From CAYYGL01 sp964471235 (GTDB taxonomy: Bacteria > Calditrichota > Calditrichia > RBG-13-44-9 > J075): a stretch of 24,552 nucleotides of DNA. The stretch lies in NCBI GenBank assembly GCA_964471235.1, contig CAYYGL010000062.1:1-24552 (forward strand). The letters run 5' to 3'. Positions 14,745-22,286 of the stretch are shown here, one piece after another. A model generated the notes under the pieces. It was not told where the DNA came from, made no database searches, and saw nothing but the letters and a program-made list of their open reading frames with translations. The stretch's first letter is position 1, and every line of letters begins with the position of its first letter. Made by a program: the position numbers and the translations under genes.

Positions 14745-15251
14745 TTACAAACTATATAAATCTTTTACGGTCATTCCCCGATTCCGGGCAATGGTCATCG
14801 GGTCTTCCAGACTTTTTAAAGCACTCAGGGTGGCTTTTACCACATTGTGGGGATTAGCGGAACCAATGATCTTGGTTAAAATATCCCGGATGCCAACCAT
14901 TTCACAAATTGCCCGTACCGGTCCGCCGGCAATGACACCGGTTCCGGGAGAAGCCGGTTTCAAGACCACCCTGCCGGCGCCGTATTTGCCAAAAACTGCA
15001 AACGGAATGGTTCCTCCGACCAGAGAAATCCGAATGATCTCCTTTCGGGCGGTTTCGGTTGCCTTGGCAATCGCATTCACCACTTCGTTGGCTTTCCCCA
15101 GCCCAATACCCACATGGCCATTGCCGTCACCAACCACCACAATGGCGCTAAAGCTGAATCGTCTCCCACCTTTAACAACCTTTGCCACCCGGTTGATGTA
15201 CACAACCTTCTCTTTTAAGTCTAATTCCATTGGATTCAGTTTTTCAGCCAC
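14745..15251 (-). CDS. rpsE: 30S ribosomal protein S5
   Basis: S5 lies at the mRNA entry side of the 30S subunit and influences accuracy and helicase activity. The 168 residues contain the N-terminal double-stranded RNA-binding half, with KVVKGGRRFSFSAIVVVGDG and GHVGIGLGKANEV. The C-terminal half contains PASPGTGVIAGGPVRAICE and AKTLGS-like TKIIGSANPHNVVKAT. It starts at GTG (15249-15251) with GAGG five bases upstream. A 73-bp gap with a hairpin separates it from rplR. Confidence 0.97.
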   Translation of the reverse strand: MAEKLNPMELDLKEKVVYINRVAKVVKGGRRFSFSAIVVVGDGNGHVGIGLGKANEVVNAIAKATETARKEIIRISLVGGTIPFAVFGKYGAGRVVLKPASPGTGVIAGGPVRAICEMVGIRDILTKIIGSANPHNVVKATLSALKSLEDPMTIARNRGMTVKDLYSL

Positions 15252-15274
15252 AATATCCTCACTTTTGTTTTTCA

Positions 15275-15295
15275 GATAATCCCGGGGTCATTATC
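15275..15295 (-). promoter_or_regulatory. hairpin in the rplR-rpsE gap
   Basis: GATAAT pairs with ATTATC around a 9-base loop (GACCCCGGG in the transcript). It ends about 24 bases before the rpsE start, clear of the ribosome-binding site. No U tract follows. Confidence 0.3.
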
Positions 15296-15324
15296 AATGA
15301 TTCCCGCTTCGCAGGCTACCGGAA

Positions 15325-15672
15325 TTAAAACTCCAGCCCGGCTTTGCGAGCTCCTTCAGCCAGAGCTTTTACCCGGCCATGATATTTATACCCATTGCGA
15401 TCAAACACCACTTTTTTAATCTTCTTTTCCAGTGCTTTTTGAGCGATAAATTCTCCCACCAGGCGGCTGGCTTCTACCCTGGATTCCGCCTTCTGAAGCT
15501 TATCTGCCAGTTCCTTGCTCAGGGTGGAACCACCCAGCAGCGTCTTCTGCTGTTCATCATCCACTATCTGGGCATAAATATTTTTCAAACTACGGTACAC
15601 CACTAATCGGGGTCGTTCACTGCTTCCAAACATTTTTTTCTTTCGCCGTTTTTTTCTGTTTTTGCTCATCAT
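15325..15672 (-). CDS. rplR: 50S ribosomal protein L18
   Basis: L18 binds 5S rRNA and brings it to the large subunit together with L5. The 115 residues show the basic N-terminus (KNRKKRRKKKMFG), ERPRLVVYRSLKNIYAQIVDDE, and the C-terminal VVFDRNGYKYHGRVKALAEGAR, all diagnostic. Two ATG codons are adjacent; AAGGAG stands eight bases before the first, which I use. It lies 16 bp after the rplF frame ends. Confidence 0.97.
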   Translation of the reverse strand: MMSKNRKKRRKKKMFGSSERPRLVVYRSLKNIYAQIVDDEQQKTLLGGSTLSKELADKLQKAESRVEASRLVGEFIAQKALEKKIKKVVFDRNGYKYHGRVKALAEGARKAGLEF

Positions 15673-15688
15673 ACCCGCTACTCCTTAC

Positions 15689-16217
15689 TTATTTTGCTGT
15701 CTTACCGGCCTTGCGGCGCACAACTTCATCCACGTAGCGAATACCTTTTCCTTTATAGGGTTCGGGAGGTCGAAACGACCGAATCTTTGCCGCCACCTGA
15801 CCAACCAACTCTTTGTTGATACCGGAAACTTCTATCCGGGTATTGGACGGCACCGCCAATTCAATGCCATCGGGGGGCACAAAATATATCGGATGAGAAA
15901 AGCCGATGGCAATTTGCACACCTTTCGCTTTCTTTTCGGCACGAAATCCTACCCCTTCAATTTGAAGAATCTTCTTATAGCCTTCCGTTACCCCGACCAC
16001 CATATTATTAATTAGCGTCCGCGTTAAATGCCCTGTATTTCCGCTCGTCCGAAGGTCGGTTGACATAAATATAGCCATCTTTAATTTCAATGATCATCTC
16101 CGGTGCAATCTGTTGCTGCAACTGCCCCTTTGGACCTTTCACAGTCACCAGGCCCTTATCCACAGTAACTTCAACTCCCTCCGGAATCTTGATCGGTAAT
16201 TTTCCGATGCGTGACAC
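15689..16217 (-). CDS. rplF: 50S ribosomal protein L6, reading frame interrupted by a +1 shift
   Basis: L6 supports the sarcin-ricin loop region where translation factors bind. The first frame starts at GTG 16215-16217 (after GAGGTG), reads MSRIGKLPIKIPEGVEV to RPSDERKYRA, and then ends in NADAN at a stop at 16008. From LTRTLINNMVVGVTEGYKK onward, the rest of L6 continues in the neighbouring frame to the TAA at 15689, including PEPYKGKGIRYVDEVVRRK. Skipping one T of TTT at 16026-16028 rejoins the frames. The three residues expected before LTR in many L6 proteins (LHG or FHG) would still be missing, so an 8-base loss fits better. Both halves are otherwise well conserved. A consensus or assembly error is most likely, since a cell needs L6. 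Confidence 0.9.
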
Positions 16218-16241
16218 GTTTTCACCTCTTCACATTTATTG

Positions 16242-16643
16242 TTACCAGATATAACACAGCACCTCGCCCCCCACACGTTCCCGGCGGGCTTGCCGTTCCG
16301 ACATCACCCCTTTGGAGGTACTGAGGATTGCAATCCCCATATTATTTTTAACCCGGGGCAATTCCTGAACCCCGACGTAATAACGCCGTCCGGGTGTGCT
16401 CACTCGTTTTATCTCATGAATTACCGATTTCCCGGTATCGGGGACATACTTTAAAAATATACGAATGGTGCCCTGCAAACCATCATCAATGATGATATAA
16501 TTTTTGATAAACTTATAATCATATAGAATCTGGGTCATCCGTTTCTTCATGTTCGAGGCGGGGATATCCACCATCTTATGACCCGCCTGAATGGCATTTC
16601 GGATTCGCGTTAGATAATCCGCAATGGGATCCGTCATTGACAT
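16242..16643 (-). CDS. rpsH: 30S ribosomal protein S8
   Basis: S8 is a primary 16S rRNA binder in the central domain and, in E. coli, the repressor of the spc operon. The 133 residues include MTDPIADYLTRIRNAIQAGH, the middle ILYDYKFIKNY, and the C-terminal RRYYVGVQELPRVKNNMGIAILSTSKGVMSERQARRERVGGEVLCYIW typical of the family. The first of two close ATG codons fits AGGAG best. The 86-bp gap to rpsN holds a hairpin that covers that site. Confidence 0.98.
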   Translation of the reverse strand: MSMTDPIADYLTRIRNAIQAGHKMVDIPASNMKKRMTQILYDYKFIKNYIIIDDGLQGTIRIFLKYVPDTGKSVIHEIKRVSTPGRRYYVGVQELPRVKNNMGIAILSTSKGVMSERQARRERVGGEVLCYIW

Positions 16644-16651
16644 AAAACCTT

Positions 16652-16670
16652 CTCCTATAAATGTTAGGAA
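16652..16670 (-). promoter_or_regulatory. hairpin masking the rpsH ribosome-binding site
   Basis: In the transcript UUCCUA (16670-16665) can pair with UAGGAG (16657-16652) around a 7-base loop, six pairs with one G-U. The second arm contains the AGGAG of rpsH, so the folded form would hide it. Confidence 0.35.
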
Positions 16671-16729
16671 CTCAACACTCTGATACCTTATGGGTCCTGA
16701 TGCCCCGGGTAGGGCTTACCGCCGCTAAA

Positions 16730-16915
16730 TTACCAGCTCGCCTTGATAACTCCGGGAATTTGGCCCTGATTTGCCAATTCCCGAAAACAAATTCGACATA
16801 AGCCAAATTTCCGATAATACGCCCGGGGACGACCGCAGCGTCCGCAGCGATGGTATTCCCGAACTTTAAATTTTTGTTTTTTCTTTGCTTTTGCAATCAA
16901 TGCTTTTTTTGCCAC
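16730..16915 (-). CDS. rpsN: 30S ribosomal protein S14, zinc-binding type Z
   Basis: S14 is a late-binding protein of the 30S head. The 61-residue form with Cys24, Cys27, Cys40 and Cys43 (YHRCGRCGRPRAYYRKFGLCRICFRELA) is the zinc-dependent paralog; the zinc-free form is about 90-100 residues. It starts at GTG 16913-16915 with AGGAG upstream, 12 bp after rplE. No second copy is visible, so zinc-sparing replacement cannot be judged here. Confidence 0.98.
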   Translation of the reverse strand: MAKKALIAKAKKKQKFKVREYHRCGRCGRPRAYYRKFGLCRICFRELANQGQIPGVIKASW

Positions 16916-16927
16916 CGAAAATTTCTC

Positions 16928-17479
16928 CTACTTTTTAAACGGCATTCCAAACCCTTTTAACAACTCATAAGCTTCTTCATCACTCCTGGCGTTGGTCACA
17001 AAAGTAATGTTTAAGCCGCGAATTTTATCAATTTTATCCACATTGATTTCCGGAAAGATAATTTGCTCTCGTGCACCCACTGAATAGTTCCCCTTGCCGT
17101 CAAACGACTTATCGGATAAGCCCCGGAAATCCCGAATGCGGGGCACTGCCAGACTGATGAAGCGGTCCAGGAATTCATACATCCGATCGCCACGGATGGT
17201 TACCCGGCAGCCAATCTTCATCCCCTGACGCAGTTTAAAATTCGAGATCGATTTTTTCGCTGCGGTAACTGCCGGTTTTTGACCGCTTATCACCGCCAGA
17301 TCGTCCATTGCCTTCTCCAGCAACTTGGGGTCCTGGATGGCTTCTCCCACCCCCATGTTCAGGCATATTTTGGAAATGCGAGGCACTTGCATCACATTCT
17401 TATACCCGAAACGTTTCATCATTGCCGGTACAATTTCTTCGTTGTATTTCTTTTTTAGCCTTGGAACATAATCAGCCAT
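16928..17479 (-). CDS. rplE: 50S ribosomal protein L5
   Basis: L5 binds 5S rRNA and touches P-site tRNA in the central protuberance. The 183 residues show KVMQVPRISKICLNMGVG-like N-terminal sequence (here NVMQVPRISKICLNMGVGEA), GQKPAVTAAKKSISNFKLRQG, GCRVTIRGDRMYEFLDR and the end DEEAYELLKGFGMPF, all typical. AAGGAT precedes the ATG. It follows rplX by 18 bp. Confidence 0.98.
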   Translation of the reverse strand: MADYVPRLKKKYNEEIVPAMMKRFGYKNVMQVPRISKICLNMGVGEAIQDPKLLEKAMDDLAVISGQKPAVTAAKKSISNFKLRQGMKIGCRVTIRGDRMYEFLDRFISLAVPRIRDFRGLSDKSFDGKGNYSVGAREQIIFPEINVDKIDKIRGLNITFVTNARSDEEAYELLKGFGMPFKK

Positions 17480-17497
17480 TACGACTATCCTTCTTTG

Positions 17498-17821
17498 TTA
17501 AATCATCTCTCCACAGTCTTCCAGTTTGCATACCCGAACTTTGCTGCCATCTTCCAACAACCGGAAGCCTACCCGGGTGGGACGATTGCATTTCGGACAA
17601 ACCAGTTTCACATTAGAAATATGAATCGGTGCTTCTTTCTCAACAATGCCGCCCTGAGGTAACTCCTGAGTGGGGCGGGTATGCCGTTTAATAATGTTAA
17701 CACCTTCTACAATGATCCGATTCTTTTTGGGAAAAACTTTCAGCACCCTGCCGGTTTTCTTGCTCAGGCGATGTTTTCCCGAAATAATCAAGACTGTGTC
17801 GTTTTTCTGAATTTTTTTCAT
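17498..17821 (-). CDS. rplX: 50S ribosomal protein L24 with C-terminal zinc ribbon
   Basis: L24 is an early assembly initiator of the large subunit. From ATG 17819-17821 the 107 residues begin with a KOW-type segment (IQKNDTVLIISGKHRLSKKTGRVLKV), continue with VNIIKRHTRPTQELPQGGIVEKEAPIHISNV, and end with four cysteines (75, 78, 98 and 103) arranged as a small zinc ribbon. Many bacterial L24 proteins have this ribbon, whereas E. coli lacks it. A GTG three codons upstream is too close to the GAGGA site to be the start. Confidence 0.97.
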   Translation of the reverse strand: MKKIQKNDTVLIISGKHRLSKKTGRVLKVFPKKNRIIVEGVNIIKRHTRPTQELPQGGIVEKEAPIHISNVKLVCPKCNRPTRVGFRLLEDGSKVRVCKLEDCGEMI

Positions 17822-17840
17822 CGCTAACACTTCCTCGTCA

Positions 17841-18209
17841 TTAAAGAACTTCCGGTGCTAAGGATATAATTTTCATAAAATCTTTTTCCCGTAATTCCCG
17901 GGCTATGGGTCCGAAGATCCGGGTTCCACGGGGTTCTCCCTGTCCATCCAGTAACACCGCTGCATTTTCATCGAAACGGATATAGGAGCCGTCATCCCGG
18001 CGAATTTCTTTTTTGGTGCGTACAATTACCGCCCGGGAGACATCCCCCTTTTTTACCTGGGAGTTGGGAATGGCGCTCTTCACGGAGACGACAATAATAT
18101 CGCCCACCGAACCATATCGCTTCCCGGAACCGCCCAATATCCGGATACACATTACTTTTTTTGCACCGGAATTATCCGCTACATTCAAACGGGTATATTC
18201 CTGAATCAT
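17841..18209 (-). CDS. rplN: 50S ribosomal protein L14
   Basis: L14 lies at the subunit interface and is where the silencing factor RsfS docks in other bacteria. The 122 residues are standard, with MIQEYTRLNVADNSGAKKVMCIRILGG, VKSAIPNSQVKKGDVSRAVIVRTKKE and the end GPIARELREKDFMKIISLAPEVL. GAGGG precedes the ATG. It follows rpsQ by 24 bp. Confidence 0.98.
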   Translation of the reverse strand: MIQEYTRLNVADNSGAKKVMCIRILGGSGKRYGSVGDIIVVSVKSAIPNSQVKKGDVSRAVIVRTKKEIRRDDGSYIRFDENAAVLLDGQGEPRGTRIFGPIARELREKDFMKIISLAPEVL

Positions 18210-18233
18210 GACACCACCCTCAACTGCTTATCG

Positions 18234-18488
18234 TTATTTTACCTTCTCGACAATTTCCACAACCCGCCAGCGCTTGGTCTTACTCAGTGGTCGAGTTTCC
18301 ATTATTTTAACCTTATCACCTTCACTACAGCGGTTTTCTTCATCATGAGCTTTAAATTTTGAGGTTCGTTTGATGAACTTTTTATATAACGGATGCCTCA
18401 CCAACCGTTCCACGGCGACTACAACGGTTTTATCCATCTTATCGCTGAACACTACTCCCACACGTGTCTTTCGAATACCTCTTTCCAT
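18234..18488 (-). CDS. rpsQ: 30S ribosomal protein S17
   Basis: S17 is a primary 16S rRNA binder with an OB fold. The 84 residues show RKTRVGVVFSDKMDKTVVVAVERLVRHPLYKK, then the conserved FKAHDEENRCSEGDKVKIMETRPLSKTKRWRVVEIVEK. It lies 20 bp after rpmC, with AAGG upstream of the ATG. Confidence 0.97.
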   Translation of the reverse strand: MERGIRKTRVGVVFSDKMDKTVVVAVERLVRHPLYKKFIKRTSKFKAHDEENRCSEGDKVKIMETRPLSKTKRWRVVEIVEKVK

Positions 18489-18508
18489 AACTGCTTTTTA
18501 CCTTCTTG

Positions 18509-18721
18509 TTATTCAGACTCCACCTTGTTAATCCCCAGCTCTTTCTCTCTTAAAATTGTTTTATGCCGGGCAATGTCCCGCTTTACCTGACGAATTCGGC
18601 TGGGGTTAATCAACTGATGCGTTGCCTTTTGAATTCGCAAGTTTGCCAGTTCTTCCAGCAGGTTATTCAACTGTTCTTTTATCTCTTCAACGGATAATGC
18701 TCTAATTTCCGAAGGTTTCAT
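18509..18721 (-). CDS. rpmC: 50S ribosomal protein L29
   Basis: L29 sits beside L23 at the tunnel exit, near the docking site of SRP and trigger factor. From ATG 18719-18721 it has 70 residues, two helices with MKPSEIRALSVEEIKEQL, ELANLRIQKATHQL and IRQVKRDIARHKTILREKE. A TTG two codons upstream lies closer to the GGAG in the end of rplP and could be the real start. Confidence 0.95.
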   Translation of the reverse strand: MKPSEIRALSVEEIKEQLNNLLEELANLRIQKATHQLINPSRIRQVKRDIARHKTILREKELGINKVESE

Positions 18722-18727
18722 TTTCAA

Positions 18728-19147
18728 TTATTCTCCGGTTTTCTTACGGGTAATAAATTTTGTTTTAATGGGGAGCTTATGAGCTGCCAGGCGCATCGCC
18801 TCTTTGGCGATTTCTTCCGAAACCCCGGCTAACTCAAACATCACCCGACCCGGTTTTACCACCGCCACCCAGTACTCGGGAGAACCTTTTCCCTTGCCCA
18901 TCCGGGTTTCCGCCGGCTTTTTCGTCACCGGTTTATCGGGGAATATTCGAATCCATACTTTGCCGCCCCGCTTGATGTAACGAGTCATGGCAACACGAGC
19001 CGCTTCGATTTGGCGGCTGGTTATCCAATGTGCTTCCAGGGCTTTCAATCCATACTGCCCAAAAGCAACCGTATTGCCGCGGGTGGCTTTTCCTTTTCTT
19101 CTACCTCGTTGCTGTTTTCGATATTTAACTTTTCTGGGCATTAACAT
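18728..19147 (-). CDS. rplP: 50S ribosomal protein L16
   Basis: L16 organises the A-site tRNA pocket of the large subunit. The 139 residues read MLMPRKVKYRKQQRGRRKGK at the start, then GNTVAFGQYGLKALEAHWITSRQIEAARVAMTRY and the C-terminal GKGKGSPEYWVAVVKPGRVMFEL with LAAHKLPIKTKFI. GGAG stands nine bases before the ATG. It follows rpsC by 13 bp. Confidence 0.98.
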   Translation of the reverse strand: MLMPRKVKYRKQQRGRRKGKATRGNTVAFGQYGLKALEAHWITSRQIEAARVAMTRYIKRGGKVWIRIFPDKPVTKKPAETRMGKGKGSPEYWVAVVKPGRVMFELAGVSEEIAKEAMRLAAHKLPIKTKFITRKKTGE

Positions 19148-19160
19148 GAAATGGCTCTCC

Positions 19161-19796
19161 TCAAACTTTCTGACCGATTACATCACCATGATAGATCCAC
19201 ACCTTTACCCCGATGCAGCCATAAGTGGTGTTGGCAGTGGCAGTGGCGTAGTCAATATCTGCCCGCAGGGTATGCAGGGGGATTCTGCCGTCTTTGTAAC
19301 TTTCGCTGCGTGCCATTTCCGCCCCCGCCAACCGTCCGGCGCAGGTAATTTTAATTCCCTGGGCGCCCAGACGCATGGAAGACGTCAACGCTCGCTTCAT
19401 CGCCCGCCGGAAGGAAACCTTTCCTTCCAACTGCCGGGCGATATTCTGCGCCACCAATTGGGCATCCAGTTCCGGGTGCTTTATTTCGGTGATGTTAATT
19501 TGAATATCTTTCTTGACCAGCTTTTTCAACTCTTCTTTTAACTTATCCACTTCGGCGCCTTTCTTGCCTATCACCACTCCCGGACGAGCCGTATGGATGG
19601 CAATGGTAACTCGCCGGGCGGTACGCTCGATACCGATTTTGGAAATGGCGCCGTCTGCCATTCGCTTCCGAATGTATTTACGGATGAGCAAATCTTCATT
19701 CAATTTGCCGGCAAATTGTTTTTCATCAAACCACTGGGAATCCCAGGTTTTTATAAACCCTAAACGAAAACCGATTGGATTACATTTTTGACCCAA
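19161..19796 (-). CDS. rpsC: 30S ribosomal protein S3
   Basis: S3 lines the mRNA entry channel and shares helicase activity with S4 and S5. The 211 residues start MGQKCNPIGFRLG and carry a KH domain with the GKKG loop (ARPGVVIGKKGAEVDKL, near residue 75-80), followed by the C-terminal domain with RRAMKRALTSSMRLGAQGIK and GRLAGAEMARSE. The start is a TTG (19794-19796) with perfect GGAGG seven bases upstream; no ATG is available in frame. Cys in GQKCNP replaces the common Val. Confidence 0.98.
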   Translation of the reverse strand: MGQKCNPIGFRLGFIKTWDSQWFDEKQFAGKLNEDLLIRKYIRKRMADGAISKIGIERTARRVTIAIHTARPGVVIGKKGAEVDKLKEELKKLVKKDIQINITEIKHPELDAQLVAQNIARQLEGKVSFRRAMKRALTSSMRLGAQGIKITCAGRLAGAEMARSESYKDGRIPLHTLRADIDYATATANTTYGCIGVKVWIYHGDVIGQKV

Positions 19797-19819
19797 AATC
19801 CATCCTCCAAGATGCTATA

Positions 19820-20167
19820 TTATTGAACTCGATCTTCCACAACAATCGTTATATGACTGGTGCGGCGGCGTATTCTGCCGGCGCGTCCCATTGACATCGG
19901 TCGAAAGCGGCGCAGCATGGGACCCTCGTCAACCAAAATTTGCTTGATATAAATATCATGCGGCGAAAGCTTGGCGGCTTCTTCATCAAAAAAGAAATTT
20001 GCTACTGCCGAACGCAATGTTTTCTCCAATACCTTCGCAGCCCGCTTGGGAGAAAAGTGAAGAATATTCAAGGCATCCTCAACATTTTTATCCTTGATCA
20101 ACCCCACCACTCTCCGAACCTTGAATGGCGATATCCGCACGTATTTTGATTTTGACACTGCTTCCAT
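19820..20167 (-). CDS. rplV: 50S ribosomal protein L22
   Basis: L22 sends a beta-hairpin into the peptide exit tunnel at the constriction, a site of macrolide resistance changes. The 115 residues include KYVRISPFKVRRVVGLIKDK, LHFSPKRAAKVLEKTLRSAVANF, and the hairpin-to-end RRFRPMSMGRAGRIRRRTSHITIVVED. Family members are about 110 residues, so it is complete. It follows rpsS by 24 bp. Confidence 0.97.
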   Translation of the reverse strand: MEAVSKSKYVRISPFKVRRVVGLIKDKNVEDALNILHFSPKRAAKVLEKTLRSAVANFFFDEEAAKLSPHDIYIKQILVDEGPMLRRFRPMSMGRAGRIRRRTSHITIVVEDRVQ

Positions 20168-20191
20168 TTTCTATGATCCTGAATTTCTAAG

Positions 20192-20479
20192 TTAGCGAAC
20201 TCGTGATTTTCTTTCAGCCAGTTTACCGCCATGCCCGCGGAAGGTGCGGGTCAATGCAAATTCACCCAATTTATGCCCCACCATATTTTCCGTAATGTAA
20301 ACCGGGATAAACTTAATCCCATTATGCACAGCGATGGTATGCCCGACAAACTCCGGGGGAATGGTGCTGCGACGCGCCCAGGTCTTTATGACCTTTTTCT
20401 GCCCGGTATCATTTAATTCCTGAATCTTTTTATACAACTTCGGGTCGATGTAAGGACCTTTTTTAAGCGATCTTGCCAT
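20192..20479 (-). CDS. rpsS: 30S ribosomal protein S19
   Basis: S19 lies on the 30S head beside S13. The 95 residues are canonical: MARSLKKGPYIDPKLYKKI, TWARRSTIPPEFVGHTIAVHNG, and FIPVYITENMVGHKLGEFALTRTFRGH. It starts six bases after the rplB stop. Confidence 0.98.
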   Translation of the reverse strand: MARSLKKGPYIDPKLYKKIQELNDTGQKKVIKTWARRSTIPPEFVGHTIAVHNGIKFIPVYITENMVGHKLGEFALTRTFRGHGGKLAERKSRVR

Positions 20480-20485
20480 AATCTC

Positions 20486-21316
20486 TTACCTTTGCTTACG
20501 ACGTTTAACTATCAGTGCATCCGAGGGTTTATTTTTCTTACGGGTTTTCAGTCCTTTACTCAACTGCCCCCAGGGCGAACAGGGATGGCGCCCGCCAGAG
20601 GACCGCCCTTCGCCACCGCCCATGGGATGGTCAACCGGATTCATTGCCACACCACGAACATTGGGACGCCGCCCCCGCCAGCGGCTTCGACCGGCTTTCC
20701 CCAGGGATACCTTGCTGTGTTCAGTGTTTCCCACATGCCCCAGGGTCGCATAACAATTTACCCGAAATTTACGAATTTCCCCGGAGGGCATTTTCAACAG
20801 GGCATACTCGCCTTCCCGTGCCATCAACTGCAACCCGGCGCCAGCACTTCGCCCCACCTGACCACCTTTCCCAGGGACCAGCTCCACATTGTGAACTTCC
20901 ATGCCCAGGGGAATACGGGATAAGGGCATGGCATTTCCCACACGCACCTCGGCATCTTCGCCTGCCATGATAGTATCCCCAACATTTAAGCCTTCGGGCG
21001 CCAGGATATATCGCTTTTCACCGTCAACATACGCTAACAGAGCAATGTTGGCACTCCGGTTGGGATCATATTCAATTGCCTTCACCACCGCGGGGATGCC
21101 TCGTTTATCCCGTTTAAAGTCAATTATTCGATATTTTCGCCGATGCCCGCCGCCGCGCTGCCAGGCAGTAATACGCCCCTGGCTATTTCGACCCCCGCTC
21201 TTATGCAATGCCACCGTTAAGGAACGCTCCGGCTCCTGCTTGGTAATCGTCTCGCGCGACACATCTATCCGAAAGCGCATCACCGAGGTGGTCGGTTTGT
21301 AATATTTTAATGCCAT
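20486..21316 (-). CDS. rplB: 50S ribosomal protein L2
   Basis: L2 is a primary 23S rRNA binder next to the peptidyl transferase centre and is needed for subunit joining. The 276 residues contain GRNSQGRITAWQRGGGHRRKYR, the central SH3-like barrel, and the conserved GVAMNPVDHPMGGGEGR, which keeps the important His (229 in E. coli numbering). Met replaces the second His of the E. coli motif, as in several other phyla. GGAG lies seven bases before the ATG. Confidence 0.98.
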   Translation of the reverse strand: MALKYYKPTTSVMRFRIDVSRETITKQEPERSLTVALHKSGGRNSQGRITAWQRGGGHRRKYRIIDFKRDKRGIPAVVKAIEYDPNRSANIALLAYVDGEKRYILAPEGLNVGDTIMAGEDAEVRVGNAMPLSRIPLGMEVHNVELVPGKGGQVGRSAGAGLQLMAREGEYALLKMPSGEIRKFRVNCYATLGHVGNTEHSKVSLGKAGRSRWRGRRPNVRGVAMNPVDHPMGGGEGRSSGGRHPCSPWGQLSKGLKTRKKNKPSDALIVKRRKQR

Positions 21317-21336
21317 ATCAATTCTCCGAAACTATC

Positions 21337-21636
21337 TCATTTCTCCACGAAATCCAGGGTTTGCCCCTCTTCCAGGGTTACCACTGCTTTTTTGAAACTG
21401 GAGGTGTATCCGGACACCCTCCCTTTCCGGGTATAACGCTGCCGGGGTTTCCCTTTGACATTGATCACCCGAACACTTTTCACTTTTACCGAAAACCGCC
21501 GGGAAATCGCATCCCGGATTTCAATTTTATTAGCTCTGGCGTCTACCTTAAAAATGTACTGATTGGCAGCTTCCTGCAAGCGCAATGCTTTTTCCGTTAA
21601 GATAGGCTCCAACACGATCTCTCTGGGGTCTTTCAT
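21337..21636 (-). CDS. rplW: 50S ribosomal protein L23
   Basis: L23 stands at the tunnel exit and binds trigger factor and SRP. The 99 residues show IVLEPILTEKALRLQEAANQYIFKVDARANKIEIRDAI, then the extended loop with VRVINVKGKPRQRYTRKGR. Its ATG overlaps the rplD stop by four bases, so the pair is probably translationally coupled. Confidence 0.97.
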   Translation of the reverse strand: MKDPREIVLEPILTEKALRLQEAANQYIFKVDARANKIEIRDAISRRFSVKVKSVRVINVKGKPRQRYTRKGRVSGYTSSFKKAVVTLEEGQTLDFVEK

Positions 21637-22262
21637 TTCCCAAGCACCTCATTTATAATTCCCACGGCTCCCTTCTGAATCACCAGCGTATCGGCGTTCA
21701 GCACATCATAAGTGGAAAACTCCGGAGCAACCCGCACGTTCTTATAAGGAATATTCCGGGCTGATTTGTAAAAGTTGCTGTCAACGGTGCCGGTCAAAAT
21801 CAACACCTTACGGTCGGAAACTTCCAGGTTCTCCAACAACTCCACCACCCGCCGGGTTTTCGGTTCGTCGAACTGAAAATCTTCTACCACTACAATTTTG
21901 TTTTCCCGGGCTTTGTATGCCAGGGCAGACTTTCGGGCTAATTTTTTCACCTTTTTCGGCAAATCGATCCGATAATCCCGCGGGAGGGGACCAAACGCTC
22001 TGCCGCCGCCAACCATGTGAGCAGCGCGAATAGTGCCCTGACGCGCCCGACCGGTGCCTTTCTGCCGAAAGGGTTTCCGACCGCCTCCGGCGACTGCCGA
22101 ACGGTTCTTGGTACTATGGGTACCCTGACGCTGATTCGCCTGATATGCCTTAATCGCAAGGTAAATTACGTGCTCATTCGGCTCTATCTCAAAAACGTCG
22201 GGATTCAGCGCAACCGTTTCTCCGCTCCGAGAGCCATCCATTTTATACACTTCAAGTTCCAT
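21633..22262 (-). CDS. rplD: 50S ribosomal protein L4
   Basis: L4 has a globular body and a long loop that lines the exit tunnel; in E. coli it represses the S10 operon. From ATG 22260-22262 it has 209 residues opening MELEVYKMDGSRSGE. The loop is seen in KNRSAVAGGGRKPFRQKGTGRARQGTIRAAHMVGGGRAFGP, and the end KGAVGIINEVLGK is typical. An in-frame ATG at 22275-22277 exists, but AGGTGG lies between the two and serves the second. Confidence 0.97.
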   Translation of the reverse strand: MELEVYKMDGSRSGETVALNPDVFEIEPNEHVIYLAIKAYQANQRQGTHSTKNRSAVAGGGRKPFRQKGTGRARQGTIRAAHMVGGGRAFGPLPRDYRIDLPKKVKKLARKSALAYKARENKIVVVEDFQFDEPKTRRVVELLENLEVSDRKVLILTGTVDSNFYKSARNIPYKNVRVAPEFSTYDVLNADTLVIQKGAVGIINEVLGK

Positions 22263-22286
22263 TTCCCACCTGCTCATTAACTACGG

